From Struthidea cinerea (taxonomy: Eukaryota; Chordata; Aves; Passeriformes; Corcoracidae): 64,000 bases of DNA. The position numbers and the translations under genes are program-made. Location of the stretch: assembly GCA_013397865.1 (NCBI GenBank), contig VZTI01001048.1, positions 594,814 through 658,813 of the forward strand, read 5' to 3'. This document shows positions 37,201-49,700 of the stretch, in pieces; the stretch's first letter is position 1; every line of letters starts with the position of its first letter. The notes below the pieces were generated by a model, which was not told where the DNA came from, searched no databases, and worked only from the letters and a program-made list of their open reading frames with translations.

Positions 37201-40200
37201 CCAGGAGACCTCACCAGCAGAAGGAAATCATGGTGCAGCTGGGGGGATGATGTGGAACTTAACTTCAGTTCACTCTTGATAGCAGCTGCAGCAATGTAAG
37301 GAGGACTGGGAGGGAGGGGAACCCAAAACACTCAAGGGAGTTATCAGAAGAGCCTCCATTTTCCTTTAAGTCCTTACAGAGAATCAAATTCCCCCTTCTG
37401 AACCCACTGGATGCTTAAAAACATATTACTAGAAGAAAAATAATCCTTTTTTTAAAGATCCGATTTTAAGAGAAATTTTTATAGCTTTTGGGGGGTTTAA
37501 TAACAGCAGGGCCTACACTGTTGCTCATTTAGCTGAGTATCTCCAGTAAATGCAGCCTGCAGAGTGAATGCCTGCAGCTAAAAGTCACTCCTTTAAAAAG
37601 CATTAGTTAACAGTAATTCAGGCATCTTGGACCAAGGAGAATGGCAATGCAGCCTGTTCTGGTTGCAAGTACATCTCTAAAAGGATTTCTTCAAAGGAAA
37701 GCTTTAATTTTCCCATTGTTGAGGAGATGTGCACAGACTATCCATCCCCAAACCACATGTCACCCAGGAGAGGGGTTGTCTCACTTGTTTTACCATCTGC
37801 CCAGTCCCCTGTGTGCTCTGCTGAGTTGTACTTCTGGGATTAAACCAAGTTACATGGCATAAATCCAGACTGACAGTGGGCTCTTGATTTTCAAAATGAG
37901 ATTTAAACATAAACATCCTTCTGGAAGGCTGCTCAGTCCTGCTTTCTGTATGTATCTATGCAAGTTTCCTTCGTGGCAATATTTCCCCTTGTGTTTTCTC
38001 AGAACAGATATTTCAGACCCGTTGGAGGGCACCGACTGGAGCCTGGAAGGGCTGCAGCTGCTGCTGAGGAGCCAGCAGTACAGCCTGGAGCCTGCCAGCC
38101 TCTTGGATGTGAGTGTTGCTGGGAAGGCTGCATCAAACAGAGCTGTGCAGAGCTGTGCAGATTCCTTTGGGCTGTGAATCAGGTCGTGCTGCTTGTTCTC
38201 CTGTGGCATTTTATCTGCCACATGTAGCCTGTAGAGTCACAGATCTGTTTTGACCTGCTCATACGATTTCAGCTTTAAATTATGCTTTCTTTTTTTTTTT
38301 TTTCCCTAAATATGCATATTTGAACTTCTAGGAGCACAAAACACAGTGCATTTGGTAATGAAATCAACGTGAGTCTTGACACATTTANTTCACAGAGGTT
38401 CCTTTGGGCTGTGAATCAGGTTGTGCTGCTTGCTCTCCTGTGGCATTTTATCTGCCACATGTAGCCTGTAGAGTCACAGATCTGTTTTGACCTGCTCATA
38501 CGATTTCAGCTTTAAATTATGCTTTCTTTTTTTTTTTTTTTTTTTTTTTTCCCTAAATATGCATATTTGAACTTCTAGGAGCACAAAACACAGTGCATTT
38601 GGTAATGAAATCAACGTGAGTCTTGACACATTTATGTGAAATAGGTTTGATATGACTCTCTAGCTGGTTTGGTAATTGCTTTGTAGGGGTTAATTTATTT
38701 TGTGCATATTCTACATCTTAGATATTCCTAGATTGTGTTTAGCTTTTCCTACCTTTCCCTTTTCCTCTCATTCTGGGAAGTGTAGCCAATGTAAAATTCT
38801 CTATCTGCTGAGGTATTGGTCAGTCTCAGTTCTCACCTTTCTTTAGAAATGGATGGTGGTCTTTTTCTTAAGCAGACATGCAGAAATAGGAAGGTTTGTT
38901 TATTTCTATATTGTTGTACATATAGTTGGTATATGAAAGGCTTTTGCCAATAATCAAATAACTCTGTATGTAAGGAAAGAATCTATATGTCAAACATATG
39001 CTCCCTTGAGGAGGTGCTTCAGATAAAGGCACATTGTGAGCTTGTGTGGATAAACAGAATGAAAAACCATTTAAAAAAAATCAGTCTTATTCTCTTCAAG
39101 TCAGTTCCCAGATGTCTGTGGTTGATTTTGACTTTACAGAGAGCTTTTCTAATGGCCTGCTCTATCACTGACTGTTGGTTTCTGTTTCTTGTTTCTTATT
39201 AGGAAGTGTTTTCCTGTTACTGACACACTTCTCTCTCTGTGCAACTTATGTCACAAGAGTGAGAATGAATCATAAAACTGGCCCCAGATCAACAGCTCCC
39301 TTTCCCAAATTGCTCAGACTTCTCAAGAAATTGCCCTGATGCAACAGTAACCTGCCCTCTGCTACTAAGTTTTGGAATGCTTTTAAAAATCTTACGAGTC
39401 TGGGAGTGTCCTAGGACTCAAGAGCTGCAGAAAGGGGCTTTGATTTGTGTGTGTGCAGCGACACTAAGAGCTGCCCTGGTTTGTGACAGGACTGTGGCAC
39501 GGGGTGTCTGTGCTGTCCCTCCCCTGCAGGCAGCAGGGCTCATGATCCAGCACAAGTGCCCACAGCCCAGCAGGGCTGCACCCTCCAGCAGGCAGGGGAG
39601 GGCATGAGAATTGCAAACCATTACACCTTTCAGAGCCCTAACTGTATTTTTCTCCCAACAGGTCTTTAATCCCAATTTATCTTTGAGTGAGTGGAATTTG
39701 ACTGAAATGGAAGCCAGTCTGTCCCCGGTAAGAGATGTGAGTTTCTGAGATATGATAATAAAAATCATAGAACCCCAGAATGGCCAGGGCTGGAGGCGAC
39801 CTTGATGTTCATCCTGTTCCAACCCCCCTGCAATGGGCAGGGACACCTTCCCCTAGAGCTCCTTGCCTAAATAATAATGGAGCCACAAAGCAGAGCTTGT
39901 CCACAACTGAGGAAGTTATTTCATAACCAGAGGGGAGAGTGGGCTAAAGCACAGCACGTAGGCATCTCCTGAGGGCAGCACGAGAGTGTTGTATTATACT
40001 CTTGACCTGTTTTTCCCACTCAGCCAGGCCTTGTCTGGAGACAAGCTCTGACTGACTGTTGGTGTCCTGGAGTCTTTAATTGCAACTGGCTGCTCTAAAC
40101 TTTCTCTCAGTGTGAATGTCACATCCTACTAATACCATAGATTTATAAAGTGTCTTTGTGCCAAAGCTCTTTATGAAATATGCCTTTACAAAGTGCAGCC

Positions 40201-42713
40201 ATCCCTGTACATTTCAGGAGCAGTAAAATTCCATGCAATTAGAACAGGGGCTCCTGCATACCCATACATGAAGAAACAAGGAGAAATTGTTTGGCAGTAT
40301 TTGTTTGGAATTGATAATGACACAGACATTTCTGCAGTGCAGAAACAGCAGGTTTAATAAACAGTGAAGGAAACCATAGACTCATAGAAGCATTTGGGTT
40401 GGAATTGTTGCGTGGCTGGGTTCTTTTTCCTATGTGAGGGAGGGTGAATTTTCAGAGCCCTCACTGACAACCAAGTTGGATGAAGGCTTGGATGGTTCTG
40501 CCATCTCTACAGATGCACAAGCCAAGCGTAATCTACTCTAATGAAATGCAAAAGGTCTCTAAGCCTCCTTCATGGTGTCAACATCCTTTTTAGATTTTAA
40601 TAATTTTGAATTTACTAGGTAATTCCACTTCCTGAGTGTTAGGAAGGAGAGTTCCTGAAGAAATAGTCATAATAATATAATAATAATATTAATTAGCAAG
40701 TCTTGGAAGCAAGGGCTGTTACCTTTTAAAAATAATTGCATGAGAGAAAAGGCCAGGAAAGGAGGCTGCAATGTTCAGTAGTTCAGTCCTTGAGCCCACT
40801 GAATGTCCCAGGAGCTCTTGCTTGTCCTACAGAAAGTCATGAGTACAGAGAAGCCTGGAAGCAATACCTGCAGGAGCTCTGTGCCTAGAGCACTGTGCAA
40901 GCAAAAGCTAGTTTTACTTTAAAGACAGTCATAGGAAAATGGAGAGAAAATCCCTTTCCTCTTTTACTGGCTGCAGAGGACTGTGGGTTTGCTTTGTATG
41001 GCAGCAGGGCAGGGCAGGCACAGTGACATCGGCCTGGCCCCTCATGTGACATGAGCTTCATGCCATATTAGCCAGTGCTGAATAGGGGATTGCACCTCCC
41101 ACAGCCCTCTCCTTCAGGCAGATCTGCCCTTGAGCACATGGTGTGGCTGTTTCAGTGAAGTGCAGTGAGGCTGGGAGGAGAGGCCGGGCAGGGAGGATGG
41201 CTCGTGTTCCTGGTGGGTGTTGTGCAGTGGGGTGAAGCACCGGTGCTCAGACATGGCCTAGTTCTAACAAGCTCCCCTGTCTTTGTATAATTGTACATTG
41301 TAGTTTATATTTTTGCATCAAGATGCAGCGACTCACAGTGGATCTGGAGAAGAGTGCAACTGAGCTGCCCCCAAAAGTGTTCAACCCACCGTTCAACAAC
41401 ACCTGCCCAGGTAGGAGCACCAGCAGCTCTGTGAACTTGGCAGTGGGATGTTGTTCAGGCAGATTTGATGTCCAGCATTGACTGTTTGCCATTTGAGGGA
41501 CCAAACCATGTTTGTTATTTTAGTTTCATGACTGTCAGTCAGCAGTGTTTCCACAGCAGCTGCTAAGCCAGTTCCTGAGCTGTGGGAAAAGGGTGGGGGA
41601 TAAACTGAGGTGTAAATGGAATTGAACTGGTTTTGCAATGGGTGCACATCATGACTGTCAGTGTCTCCACTGTTTTCTCTGCCTGTTCATTGCCACCTCA
41701 GAGCAGTGTGGTGATCTCAGTGGGTAGGGGTGGTAAGAGCTGTGCAGTCCTGGGTTTCCTCTGGCTCCTGCTGCAGAGGAGGTGCCCCAGTAGCTGCTGG
41801 CAGCCAGAGGCACAGGTTGTGTGTCTCTTTCTCCAGACCTTTTAGCAGACCTCAAGGGAACTGTCCAACTGATCTTCTCTCACTTGCTGACTCTGATAAA
41901 GCGTGTCATTGACCTTAGATATGAATCCAGGAGTGTTGCCCTGGTTGTGGAATTGTGATGTATGTTCATGTGTATTCAGCTGGGATAGACCTCAAAGAGA
42001 GGCTCTGGTGAGCCCCAGTTTGGTGCTGTAGCCACCTGAGCCCATCCCAGTTTTGATTCATTGCGTGTCATTCAAGGACTTCAGCCTCAGCCTCTTTCAT
42101 GAGCATCTCGAAGGCATTAAAAGCCCCCATACACTGAAGAGAGTCCTTGAGCACCCCCTGTTTGCAAAGCCCTTCTGGTCCTTCTACAAAGAGGAAGAAA
42201 GGCAGTTCTTGAGTGAAGGAGAAGAGCAGCTGCTCTCATCCTCTTCTCAGTGTCTCCAACATTTGCTCGTCCCTCTTTCACTTGTGAGGCATCTCAGCAT
42301 TCAGGCAGAACCCACCTGGTGACCTGCAGAGACTCCCCTTGATTTTAATGGGCTTTTGAGTGAGTCCAAGTTTCACTGAGGTGTTTCCAAGTGATTTTGC
42401 TGGAGTGAGGCTCCTCAGCTGCTGTTGCAGTGGGGGTTTGTCACTTTTCAGTTCCACATCTGTAAGATCAGGTAACCTGCCTTCCAGAAGCTGAATTTTC
42501 TGCTGTCCATTCCTAGGGAAAGATGTCATTCTTGAAAGTGCCCAGCAGTTCCTCCTCGACCGTCAGTCCATCTTTGGGAACGACCTCATCAGCTTGCCTG
42601 AAAACTCATCACTTTATGTTCCTGCTGAAAATATGGCTTCCTACATGTCCTCTGTGGGTGTCCAAGGGGATATCCCTCTAAACCTGAGTTCTTCAACGGA
42701 CAACAGCCAGTGA
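22287..42713 (+). CDS. HSF4: HSF4, heat shock transcription factor 4
   Basis: HSF4 is a nuclear trimeric transcription factor needed for lens development in vertebrates. Thirteen coding exons join in one frame of 510 codons (human HSF4b 492): 22287-22409, 25995-26103, 27198-27325, 28176-28300, 30557-30632, 32052-32116, 33801-33900, 34628-34752, 36500-36724, 38003-38108, 39662-39727, 41323-41410 and 42517-42713. Residues 17-120 form the HSF DNA-binding domain (VPAFLTKLWTLVEDP, FAKEVLPKYFKHNNMASF, VRQLNMYGFRKV). Residues 121 to about 209 form the HR-A/B coiled-coil trimerisation region (QNEVLWREVVSLRQNH). HSF4 rather than HSF1/2/3 is chosen for LWREVVSLRQ, DPYFIQS, GGPIISD, LIKEEPVSPG and VAMVQSVLEGKGS, and for the TRADD neighbour. 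It differs from mammalian HSF4 in carrying an HR-C-like segment and an HSF1-like C-terminus. The exon at 41323 has a second AG six bases downstream that could drop two residues. Confidence 0.96.
25995..27325 (+). CDS. HSF4: HSF4 DNA-binding-domain exons 2 and 3
   Basis: Exons 25995-26103 and 27198-27325 carry the recognition helix (NMASFVRQLNMYGFRKV) and the wing and final strand (EQGGLVKPERDDTEFQH). The splice inside the TAT codon of MYGFRK is the ancient HSF intron position. At 27275-27277 the codon is CTC (Leu104), where other HSFs I know have Pro in the FQHP motif. The rest of the domain is intact. Confidence 0.95.
36500..36724 (+). CDS. HSF4: HSF4 regulatory exon with phosphorylation-dependent SUMO motif
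   Basis: Residues 284-358. The segment IKEEPVSP (Lys292, Ser297) fits the PDSM pattern psi-K-x-E-x-x-S-P known in HSF1 and HSF4, where Ser phosphorylation promotes SUMO attachment and represses transactivation (Lys293/Ser298 in human). The downstream VAMVQSVLEGKGS block matches mammalian HSF4. Confidence 0.93.
38003..39727 (+). CDS. HSF4: HSF4 exons encoding an HR-C-like segment
   Basis: Exons 38003-38108 and 39662-39727 encode residues 360-416. DWSLEGLQLLLRSQQYSLEP is followed by ASLLDVFNPNLSLSEWNLTE. The spacing of hydrophobic residues and the LLD-F-P pattern match the HR-C region and following segment of HSF1 and HSF3. HR-C folds back on HR-A/B to restrain trimerisation in those proteins. 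Mammalian HSF4 is known for lacking it. Confidence 0.85.
38162..38634 (+). repeat. Two-copy direct duplication, period 237 bp, in an HSF4 intron
   Basis: Copy 1 spans 38162-38387 and copy 2 spans 38399-38634. They begin ttcctttgggctgtgaatcagg and end cttgacacattta. I see only two base differences outside a poly-T run that is 14 T in copy 1 and 24 T in copy 2. A single N (38388) follows copy 1. The near identity and the N point to a very recent duplication or an assembly join error. No coding exon is affected. Confidence 0.93.
39757..39870 (-). mobile_element. CR1 LINE short 3' fragment (reverse)
   Basis: The text aatcatagaaccccagaatgg, then ccttgatgttcatcctgttccaacccccctgc, then gggcagggacaccttcccctag, is the reverse complement of a CR1 3' end. 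It lies 30 bases after an HSF4 exon donor, inside the intron. Confidence 0.8.
40371..40412 (-). mobile_element. CR1 LINE terminal stub (reverse)
   Basis: The text ccatagactcatagaagcatttgggttggaa resembles the last bases of a reversed CR1 copy. It is only about 40 bases long, so the assignment is tentative. Confidence 0.5.
40666..40696. repeat. AT-rich TAA microsatellite
   Basis: Imperfect TAA/TAATA repeat of about 30 bases in an HSF4 intron. Confidence 0.7.
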
Positions 42714-45180
42714 TTGAGCTTCCAAGAAACAACAATTCCCTCCCACCCATCCAAACATCCACAGGTTTGAATGTAAAGAAACAAAACTGACTCAGAAACC
42801 CGCAAGAGAGTTTCTTTTTGTGCCCTTTTTTTTTTTTTTAGTAGATGGAAATGGTCAATAGCTGTTGCATTACCCTCCCTGCACCCGGATTTCAGTGTTT
42901 TTTAAAACAAAATACTACTTCTGGTGCTTGCTCCGAGGGGGAGTGAGAACTTGCCGGGATTTTTTTTTTCCTTGAAAATGCTTTAGAAATTTCAAATCTT
43001 TTAATAAAATGTAAGTGAAGAGTAGCTTGAAAGTCCATCTGGGACTTCATGAAGTAGTGATCCTGAGTAGTGTCTGCAATGGCAAACTGTTGGATTTTAT
43101 TGGGGCAGCACAGATTAGCTAAGATGCCTGACCCTTGTTGATGCTGGTTTTTTAATAGGAAAATAGTTCTACATGCCAGTCCAATGCTCTAAAAATATTT
43201 GTTATCCATTTTCTGGATTTGATGGGATGCACCTGTGCCTCTCCCTGACCCTCCTAGGGTGAGTAGGAACAAGATCTCTTGGGGTAGGTAGAAGATTGTT
43301 TTCTGAGTGACCCCACCAAGAATGTGCCTCTGGCTCTTAGGGGAGCTACAGCCCATCACAGGCTGCAAAACATCCCATGCTGAGTTGAGAGCATTTGTTG
43401 TTTGGGATTTGTTTTGCCCCAAATTTATTTTCTCTTGCATAAAGGCAGGGCACTCCATAGTTATAAAATAGAAAAGGGATAGACTTTTCTGTACACACAA
43501 TTTTCCATGTGCAGAGAAGACTGACTGAGCACACTCTGGGTTTTGGTGCTGGCTAAGTATTCCACATCCAGTCCAATGTTTTTTTTCCTTGGCTTTGACC
43601 TGTTCAATTTTCCCTGAAGATGTGCCTGTTGGTTTATTGATGTATAAAATCTGATTAAACAGTTTAATTGATTGGATCCCTGTTTTAGAAGGACTCTCAG
43701 CTGCTCAGTGTAGGAGAGAGGCAGAAGGGTTAGTCCACCCTGTCCCACAAACTTTTCTTCTGTCCTTTGTGCATCTGAGACCAGCCTCAAAGGCTGAACT
43801 AACCTTCCCCATCCATGTGGTTTCTGACAACGGAGTTTCTCAACAAAGCAGAGCTTTGTTTTTTATGCTGTAGTTCTAATGAGAACGTATTATTTATCTC
43901 AGTATCTGCTACCTGAGTTGCTTTTCCTTAGGAAGGTTACCCAAATGCAGTAGGACAGACCCAGGAAATTCAATTAACTCAGGCCTCCTAAGGGCTTAGA
44001 CAGGAAGGTTTAAGCTGTGCCAGTATCATTTGAAGAAATGCTCTGCCTGCCTTCATTGCCATCACAATTCTTGGTTATGAACCGTATTTCTGAGCATTGT
44101 GGTCAAGCAGCATCCACCCCACAGTGTAGCTAATCAGTCAGATGACTGCAGGCTCAAAATCTCCTAAATAGGATGAGCATTTTTTAAATGGACCTTCCTG
44201 TCACAGCCCTTTCCTCCATCCATTTATCACTATGTGAACAAACTTGTTAGTTCAGAAACATTCACTTTTGAGCACATTTTTGCCCAGCTGATTCCTGTGC
44301 TGGGAGCTCTGTCACTGCCTTGGTGGTGTGGTCTGTGCAGGAGTGAGGTTGTGAGAGCTTCTGAATTATCCTGGCCACTTTTTTGTGTTCAGGACTAAGG
44401 GAAAATTCCAGCAGCCCCCGCTGGCCTGGTATTTAGATGATGTGCTTGAGTGTATCCTGGACAAGGTTTTTCTTTTTGACAGATTTGTGCTTAGAAAGTT
44501 CACCTACATCAGCCCATTTCCACCTTATTTTGCCCTTTCCAGCAATGGAAAGTCATTGAGTTGCACTCTGTTTACTTCTTTTCTCATAGGTAATTGAAAA
44601 CTGCCTGGTGTCTCCTGACACTGACAGTGTATGTTCAAGATTTACACCCTTCTCTGAACTGCCACACTCTAGGCTGCTGTCATGTTAACACTGAATGTAT
44701 TGATCCAACAAGGTATTGAAGCACATGCTTAACTTCAAGCTCCTGAGTAGTTTTCCTGTATTTTTGTGGAGCCTGTCACATGCTCGAGGTTGGGCGTACG
44801 CTTGTGTCCGACTGGATTGTCTGGTTGGGGTTGAGAAATGAACCCTGTGGGCAGAGCCAGGTGCAGCTCGGCCCTGGCTCTGTCTCAGGCTGTGTCCTAC
44901 AGGGCAAGCTCCAGCCTGTGCTCGTGGGGAGCAGCCTCTTGGGAGGGTTCGTGGGGTTTTCTTTAGGCTTTTTGCTCTACTATAAACATGAGACTGGAGC
45001 TTGATGGTGAGAGAGGAACTTCCAGAAAGAGAATTTGGGAGCTATTCTTGTGAAGAAGGAAGCTTGTGTTCCTCGGCTTTTTACACTGTTAATTTTACTT
45101 GAAGGTGATGTGCTGAGACTGCGTTTTTGCACTATGCTGTACATTTGTAAAGTTTTACAGAAGACACTAATTAAACATAT
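42714..45180 (+). other. HSF4 3' untranslated region and flank, with two candidate poly(A) signals
   Basis: After the TGA at 42711-42713 an AATAAA lies at 43003-43008, giving a 3' UTR of about 0.3 kb. A second signal, ATTAAA at 45170-45175, would give one of about 2.5 kb. No further coding exon is recognised. NOL3, which follows HSF4 in human, is not seen here. Confidence 0.55.
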
Positions 45181-46795
45181 TTCCTTTTTCTCATTTAGTC
45201 CTGCTTTGGCATTTCTTTCACTCCTTTCGTCTATCCCTTTCTCCTTTCCTCCTTCCCAAGTCCTCAGTGACAAGTGAAAATCGCTTCTAAACATTCAGGA
45301 GATTCCCTTATGAGCTCATGTAGGGCCCACTGGTGGGCTGTGGTCACTGTGTGCGCACACAGGGGCTGGGGAGACCTCCCACGTAAAACGTGGCAAAGTA
45401 AACACAGCTTGGAAAGCTGCTGAATTCTTCAAACTAAAATGCCAGTCAGGGTGGATATAGCTGGTAAAATCAGGATCACAGTAAAAGAATGTATAGTTCT
45501 TGAAACTACTTGCTCTTTTTTCCCCCATTTGTCCTGTTTTTCTCGCTTTCAGTGGTAACAGAGCTCAAACTTCACTCTTGGAATTGTTTTTTTTAAATCT
45601 TTTGTTTGCAAACATAATGTGGTCCTTTCTGCTTACTTGTTTTTAGTGTAGTAAGCGGATACCAGGACAGGCACTAAAAAACAGCATGGAAAATGCAAAA
45701 CCCAAAGCCCTCAAAATAGTCCTTATCGAGCTTTCTGTCAGAAAAGGAAGCAACTGCTTTTTTAGGATGGAACTCATACAAGTTGGTAGCAGCATTTGCA
45801 GGTTTCTGGAGGGCAGATTCCTGTGCCGGTGCTCCACAGGCCCTTGGCTTACCTCCACCCTGTCCTGGAGGCCAAGGCTTTTGCCAGCATATTTTAGCTT
45901 GTGCAAGGTGGAAAATGGCTGAAATTGAAAGCAATTGTGTTGTCCTCTCTGAGGGCTTTCACAGTTATTTTATGTTACTGTGAGGTCTGTTCTCTTGCCA
46001 CCAGATGGCACCTAAGCCCAGGTAATAGGAAATACATATTTTCAGCAAGCCCACAGTAACATTTTATTTCTTTAAATTTGCACACCTACAAGAACTGTTC
46101 AATTCTATTTATTACAAATTATTAGAGATTTATAGAAACATGAAAAAAGACATTCACCTAAACTTGGCTATACTCAAAATCCAGATCCTGAGACACATAT
46201 CAATGAAAAACATTAAAAGTAGCAAATATAAGTGTATTTCATTGCAGATGCCCTAAAAGGTAAAATCAGATTTTCTGTGCAGGGATGCTATTTCTGCATC
46301 TGTTTAGTCATAAACAATCATAATGTCACGGAATATTAGATCAGTAAAATATCCCATCAAGAAGCAATCTCCATTTGTCATTGGAGTCCGTCCATCTGCT
46401 ATGATGTGCACTGGTACGGACTTAAAATATAAAGCACCAAGTTAAAATATATGTGGTTACAAATAGAACCTTTATTTAGTTCAAATGACAGACACACTGA
46501 ATTATGCTTGAAACTACATCTGTAATGAAACTCTGATATAGTAACATGTAACTAAGGCATTTCTAGAAGGATGCAAAGGCACAAATAACACAAGGCTGGA
46601 ATTCAACCTCAAACCAGTAGTTTTCAAAGCAGGCAGCTGCCCTGAGGAGCTTGGAGCCAAGGGCAGTGAGTTTTGATATCACAGTGTTATGTCAGTTTTA
46701 ACTAAAGTTCCCATTGCTGGCCTCCATATTTTGGGAATACTTCCATGCAGTCAGCCAGACACCGCTCCAGATTTGGTCTGTATTTTTCAAAGTGA
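45181..46795. other. Convergent intergenic spacer and DNAAF1 3' untranslated region
   Basis: HSF4 and DNAAF1 converge here. On the minus strand an AATAAA (plus-strand tttatt, 46063-46068) lies about 730 bases past the DNAAF1 stop and is a plausible end of its 3' UTR. Short open frames here have no domain. Confidence 0.55.
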
Positions 46796-49700
46796 TTAAT
46801 CCAATCCACTCTCATCATCCTCGTCACCTTGTGCTTTTTGAGGACATCCTTCCCCCTCAGCCAGGCCCTGTGCTTCTCCATCACTGCCATTCCCTGTTAA
46901 AAGCACAAAGGCAAAAGGCAAGTGAAACTCATTCGTGGTCTTTAATACTGAAAAAAGAAATATAGAGACCAATTTTTAAAAACCATTTAAATGAAACTCA
47001 GTAAGAAATCTGTGAACAGAAAGAGAAAACATTGAAATTCCTAATTTATTAGGATTCCCACATAAATAAAAGGAAGCAGTGATTATAACTAAGAGTCCTC
47101 AACAAGAGCTGAACAGATCCTTAGTGTGTCTGTGCCACCCCTATTTTCTATGTGATTAATAATATCACTGTGATCTTACCATCCTCTTCCCATGAGCTTG
47201 GATCATCTGGTTGATGACAGACTGGTGACAACAGTAGATCATCCTTGGGCTCAGGGATTACCTCTTGGATCAAGGGTTTCAAAGGGACCACCTCTTTATC
47301 TCTGATCTCCAGGTATCTTTCTGAATTATCAGGCTGTGTAAAGAAGCTTTTGAGAAGGGGTCTTAAGTGCTCCTTTTCATTCGCTTTATGGTTCTGACAT
47401 ACATTTGAAAAAATTGCTGTTGGAACTTCTTCTGTTGCATTCTCAGGCATGCTTTGATTGTTTTCCTCTAATGCAGAATTGCTGTCATTTGTCACTTCAG
47501 AAATTATTTCAATCTTTGGGTGACAGTCCTGCTGTAAAGGTAAAAACATAATTGAAAAATTATTCTTAGATGTGAAAGCTAAAGGATGGGTAAATATCTC
47601 TTGGATCCATGTAACAGTTGTCAGCTTTAATGTGCTGTTCTCATAAAATATATGGAATATATGCTTCACCCATAGCTCTGCTGCTCTGTGGATGAATCTT
47701 AGGTTAGCAATTTCTCAGGCTTCAGCAATGAACTGACCATAAACTAATTAACAGTTCATAAAAAGAACATTTATTTCAGCAATTCAGCAATGTGTGAGCT
47801 CCAATCTAATATTTTACTCCAAACAGAGGAACCTGACCAACATCTTCATCTGTTTTCAGCTGAGAACCAGGCCCCCTTTGGAGCAGGACAGCTGCTAACA
47901 CATCCTCATTCACTAATCCTCTTTCCTTGCCTTCTTTTAACTGGAGGCTTTGTTGGCTGAGACATTTTGCAACCCTGCTATGAGTCTGTGATCAACAGGG
48001 CAAATAAATTCCATGCCTTATGCTGACTGTAGGAACAGTTGGCATTATCTTGGAAAGACTTGTAAGAGCATGTACTGTACCAGCTTCTGTCTCCAGCAAG
48101 GCCAGTATGATTCTGTGATCAGCATGAGACTCAAAACTGTGCTTTTAAACTTTGCTGTCTTCTTTTTTTTCTCTTCTATTTCTTCTTATAGGCTTGTGCC
48201 TAAAAGATTAGTTTGAGCAAAGCAAAACACTAAGGTGGACAAGGACTGGCCTGCAGTGGAGTGGAGAAGTTTCAATCTCTCTGTGATTTCAGTTGAAAAA
48301 TCAGATTTTATTCAGCAGTAGGCAATTTGCACCATATTAGTACCGGTAAAGCGTATTTTAAGACTAATCTTCAGTATAACACTACATCCTATTAAGAAAT
48401 TAAATTTATGTAACTGTTGCATTACTGATCATAAGTTTTTATTCTATTTTTGCTACACACAAATATTAAAAAATCAGATTCTAAAAAAGAAAGATTTACA
48501 TGTAGATATGAACTGCTGAAATCACCCATTTTAGTTTGTAAATGCATAAGTGATTGCATCTCCAAACCAGCATTTCACAACTTAGATTATCCTCATTTTG
48601 CAAAACATTTGTAAATATGTTTAGGGAAGCTTCATTACTGGAATTAATGAAAATGTTACCTTTTGAACAAAGATTTCCTCTTCTGGGGGAAACTCACTCA
48701 CAACTACATCTTCTAAATCAGGCAGTTCCTGTGAACAATCACAGATCAATAATCAGTGGGAAGAGCTACTGTAACCCATGAAAAATGACATCTCTGGCTC
48801 ACTGGACAACTTCTTCAAAGCAATGCTCATTAGGGTGTGAGGCTACAGCCAGCAGGACCCCACTGCCATCCTCTCCCAGGGACAGTCTGCTGTTAAGCAC
48901 ATATGGGAAAGGGAAAATTCATCTGCCTCCAGAAACAGCAAATGGGAAAGCCATAGCCCTAATGTCAGACTGAATGCTGTTTCCTACTACGCTGTGTGAT
49001 TATGAAGGAAAACAGGATAAAGAGTAAGGCATTACCAGGATTTTAAAAGCAAACCTGGTTTATTCTCTTAGCTGTTTCCTATCTACTCAATAGATTTAAT
49101 CCTACTGCAACCCATCTTTATGGGTAAGTGCCAAATCCAGACCTGCAGTCTTCCTGAAACTGCATTATCAGTAAACTCTGTTAATGTAAATACACCAAAT
49201 AAATCAACGTTTTACTGAGAACGCCTCATAATTAAGGATACAGAACTGCAAACTTGCTGAGAACTGTTTTTCCTCAGACAGGTCCCATAATCTCAGCTTT
49301 CCATTAGAAAATATTATCTCAGACAACTATCATTTGCTGACATGAAAGCAAAACCAGAAGGTGGGAATGCAAAATCACAGGTAGAACCTAATACCTCATT
49401 GCCTTTTTTTTTTTTACTGTAGGTCAATACTGGGATAAGCATCTCCTTTTGTTTTGAGATATTTTTAGTACTTAATGACTTTGTAGCAGACTGCTTGGCG
49501 TAGTAGCATCAGGAACATCTATTCTGTACTGTCTTCTGTGGTGAAGATTATTACAGAATTAAAATCAAGAAAGGAAATTTGTCCTTCCTGATATGGTTGC
49601 AGCTAGTGCAGCATGTCCTGAAGTCACACAGTTTTATAAAAATAGCGTTATTTTTATGTACAAATTAAGATCTGAGACTAATGTGGAGTTTGATGTCAAT

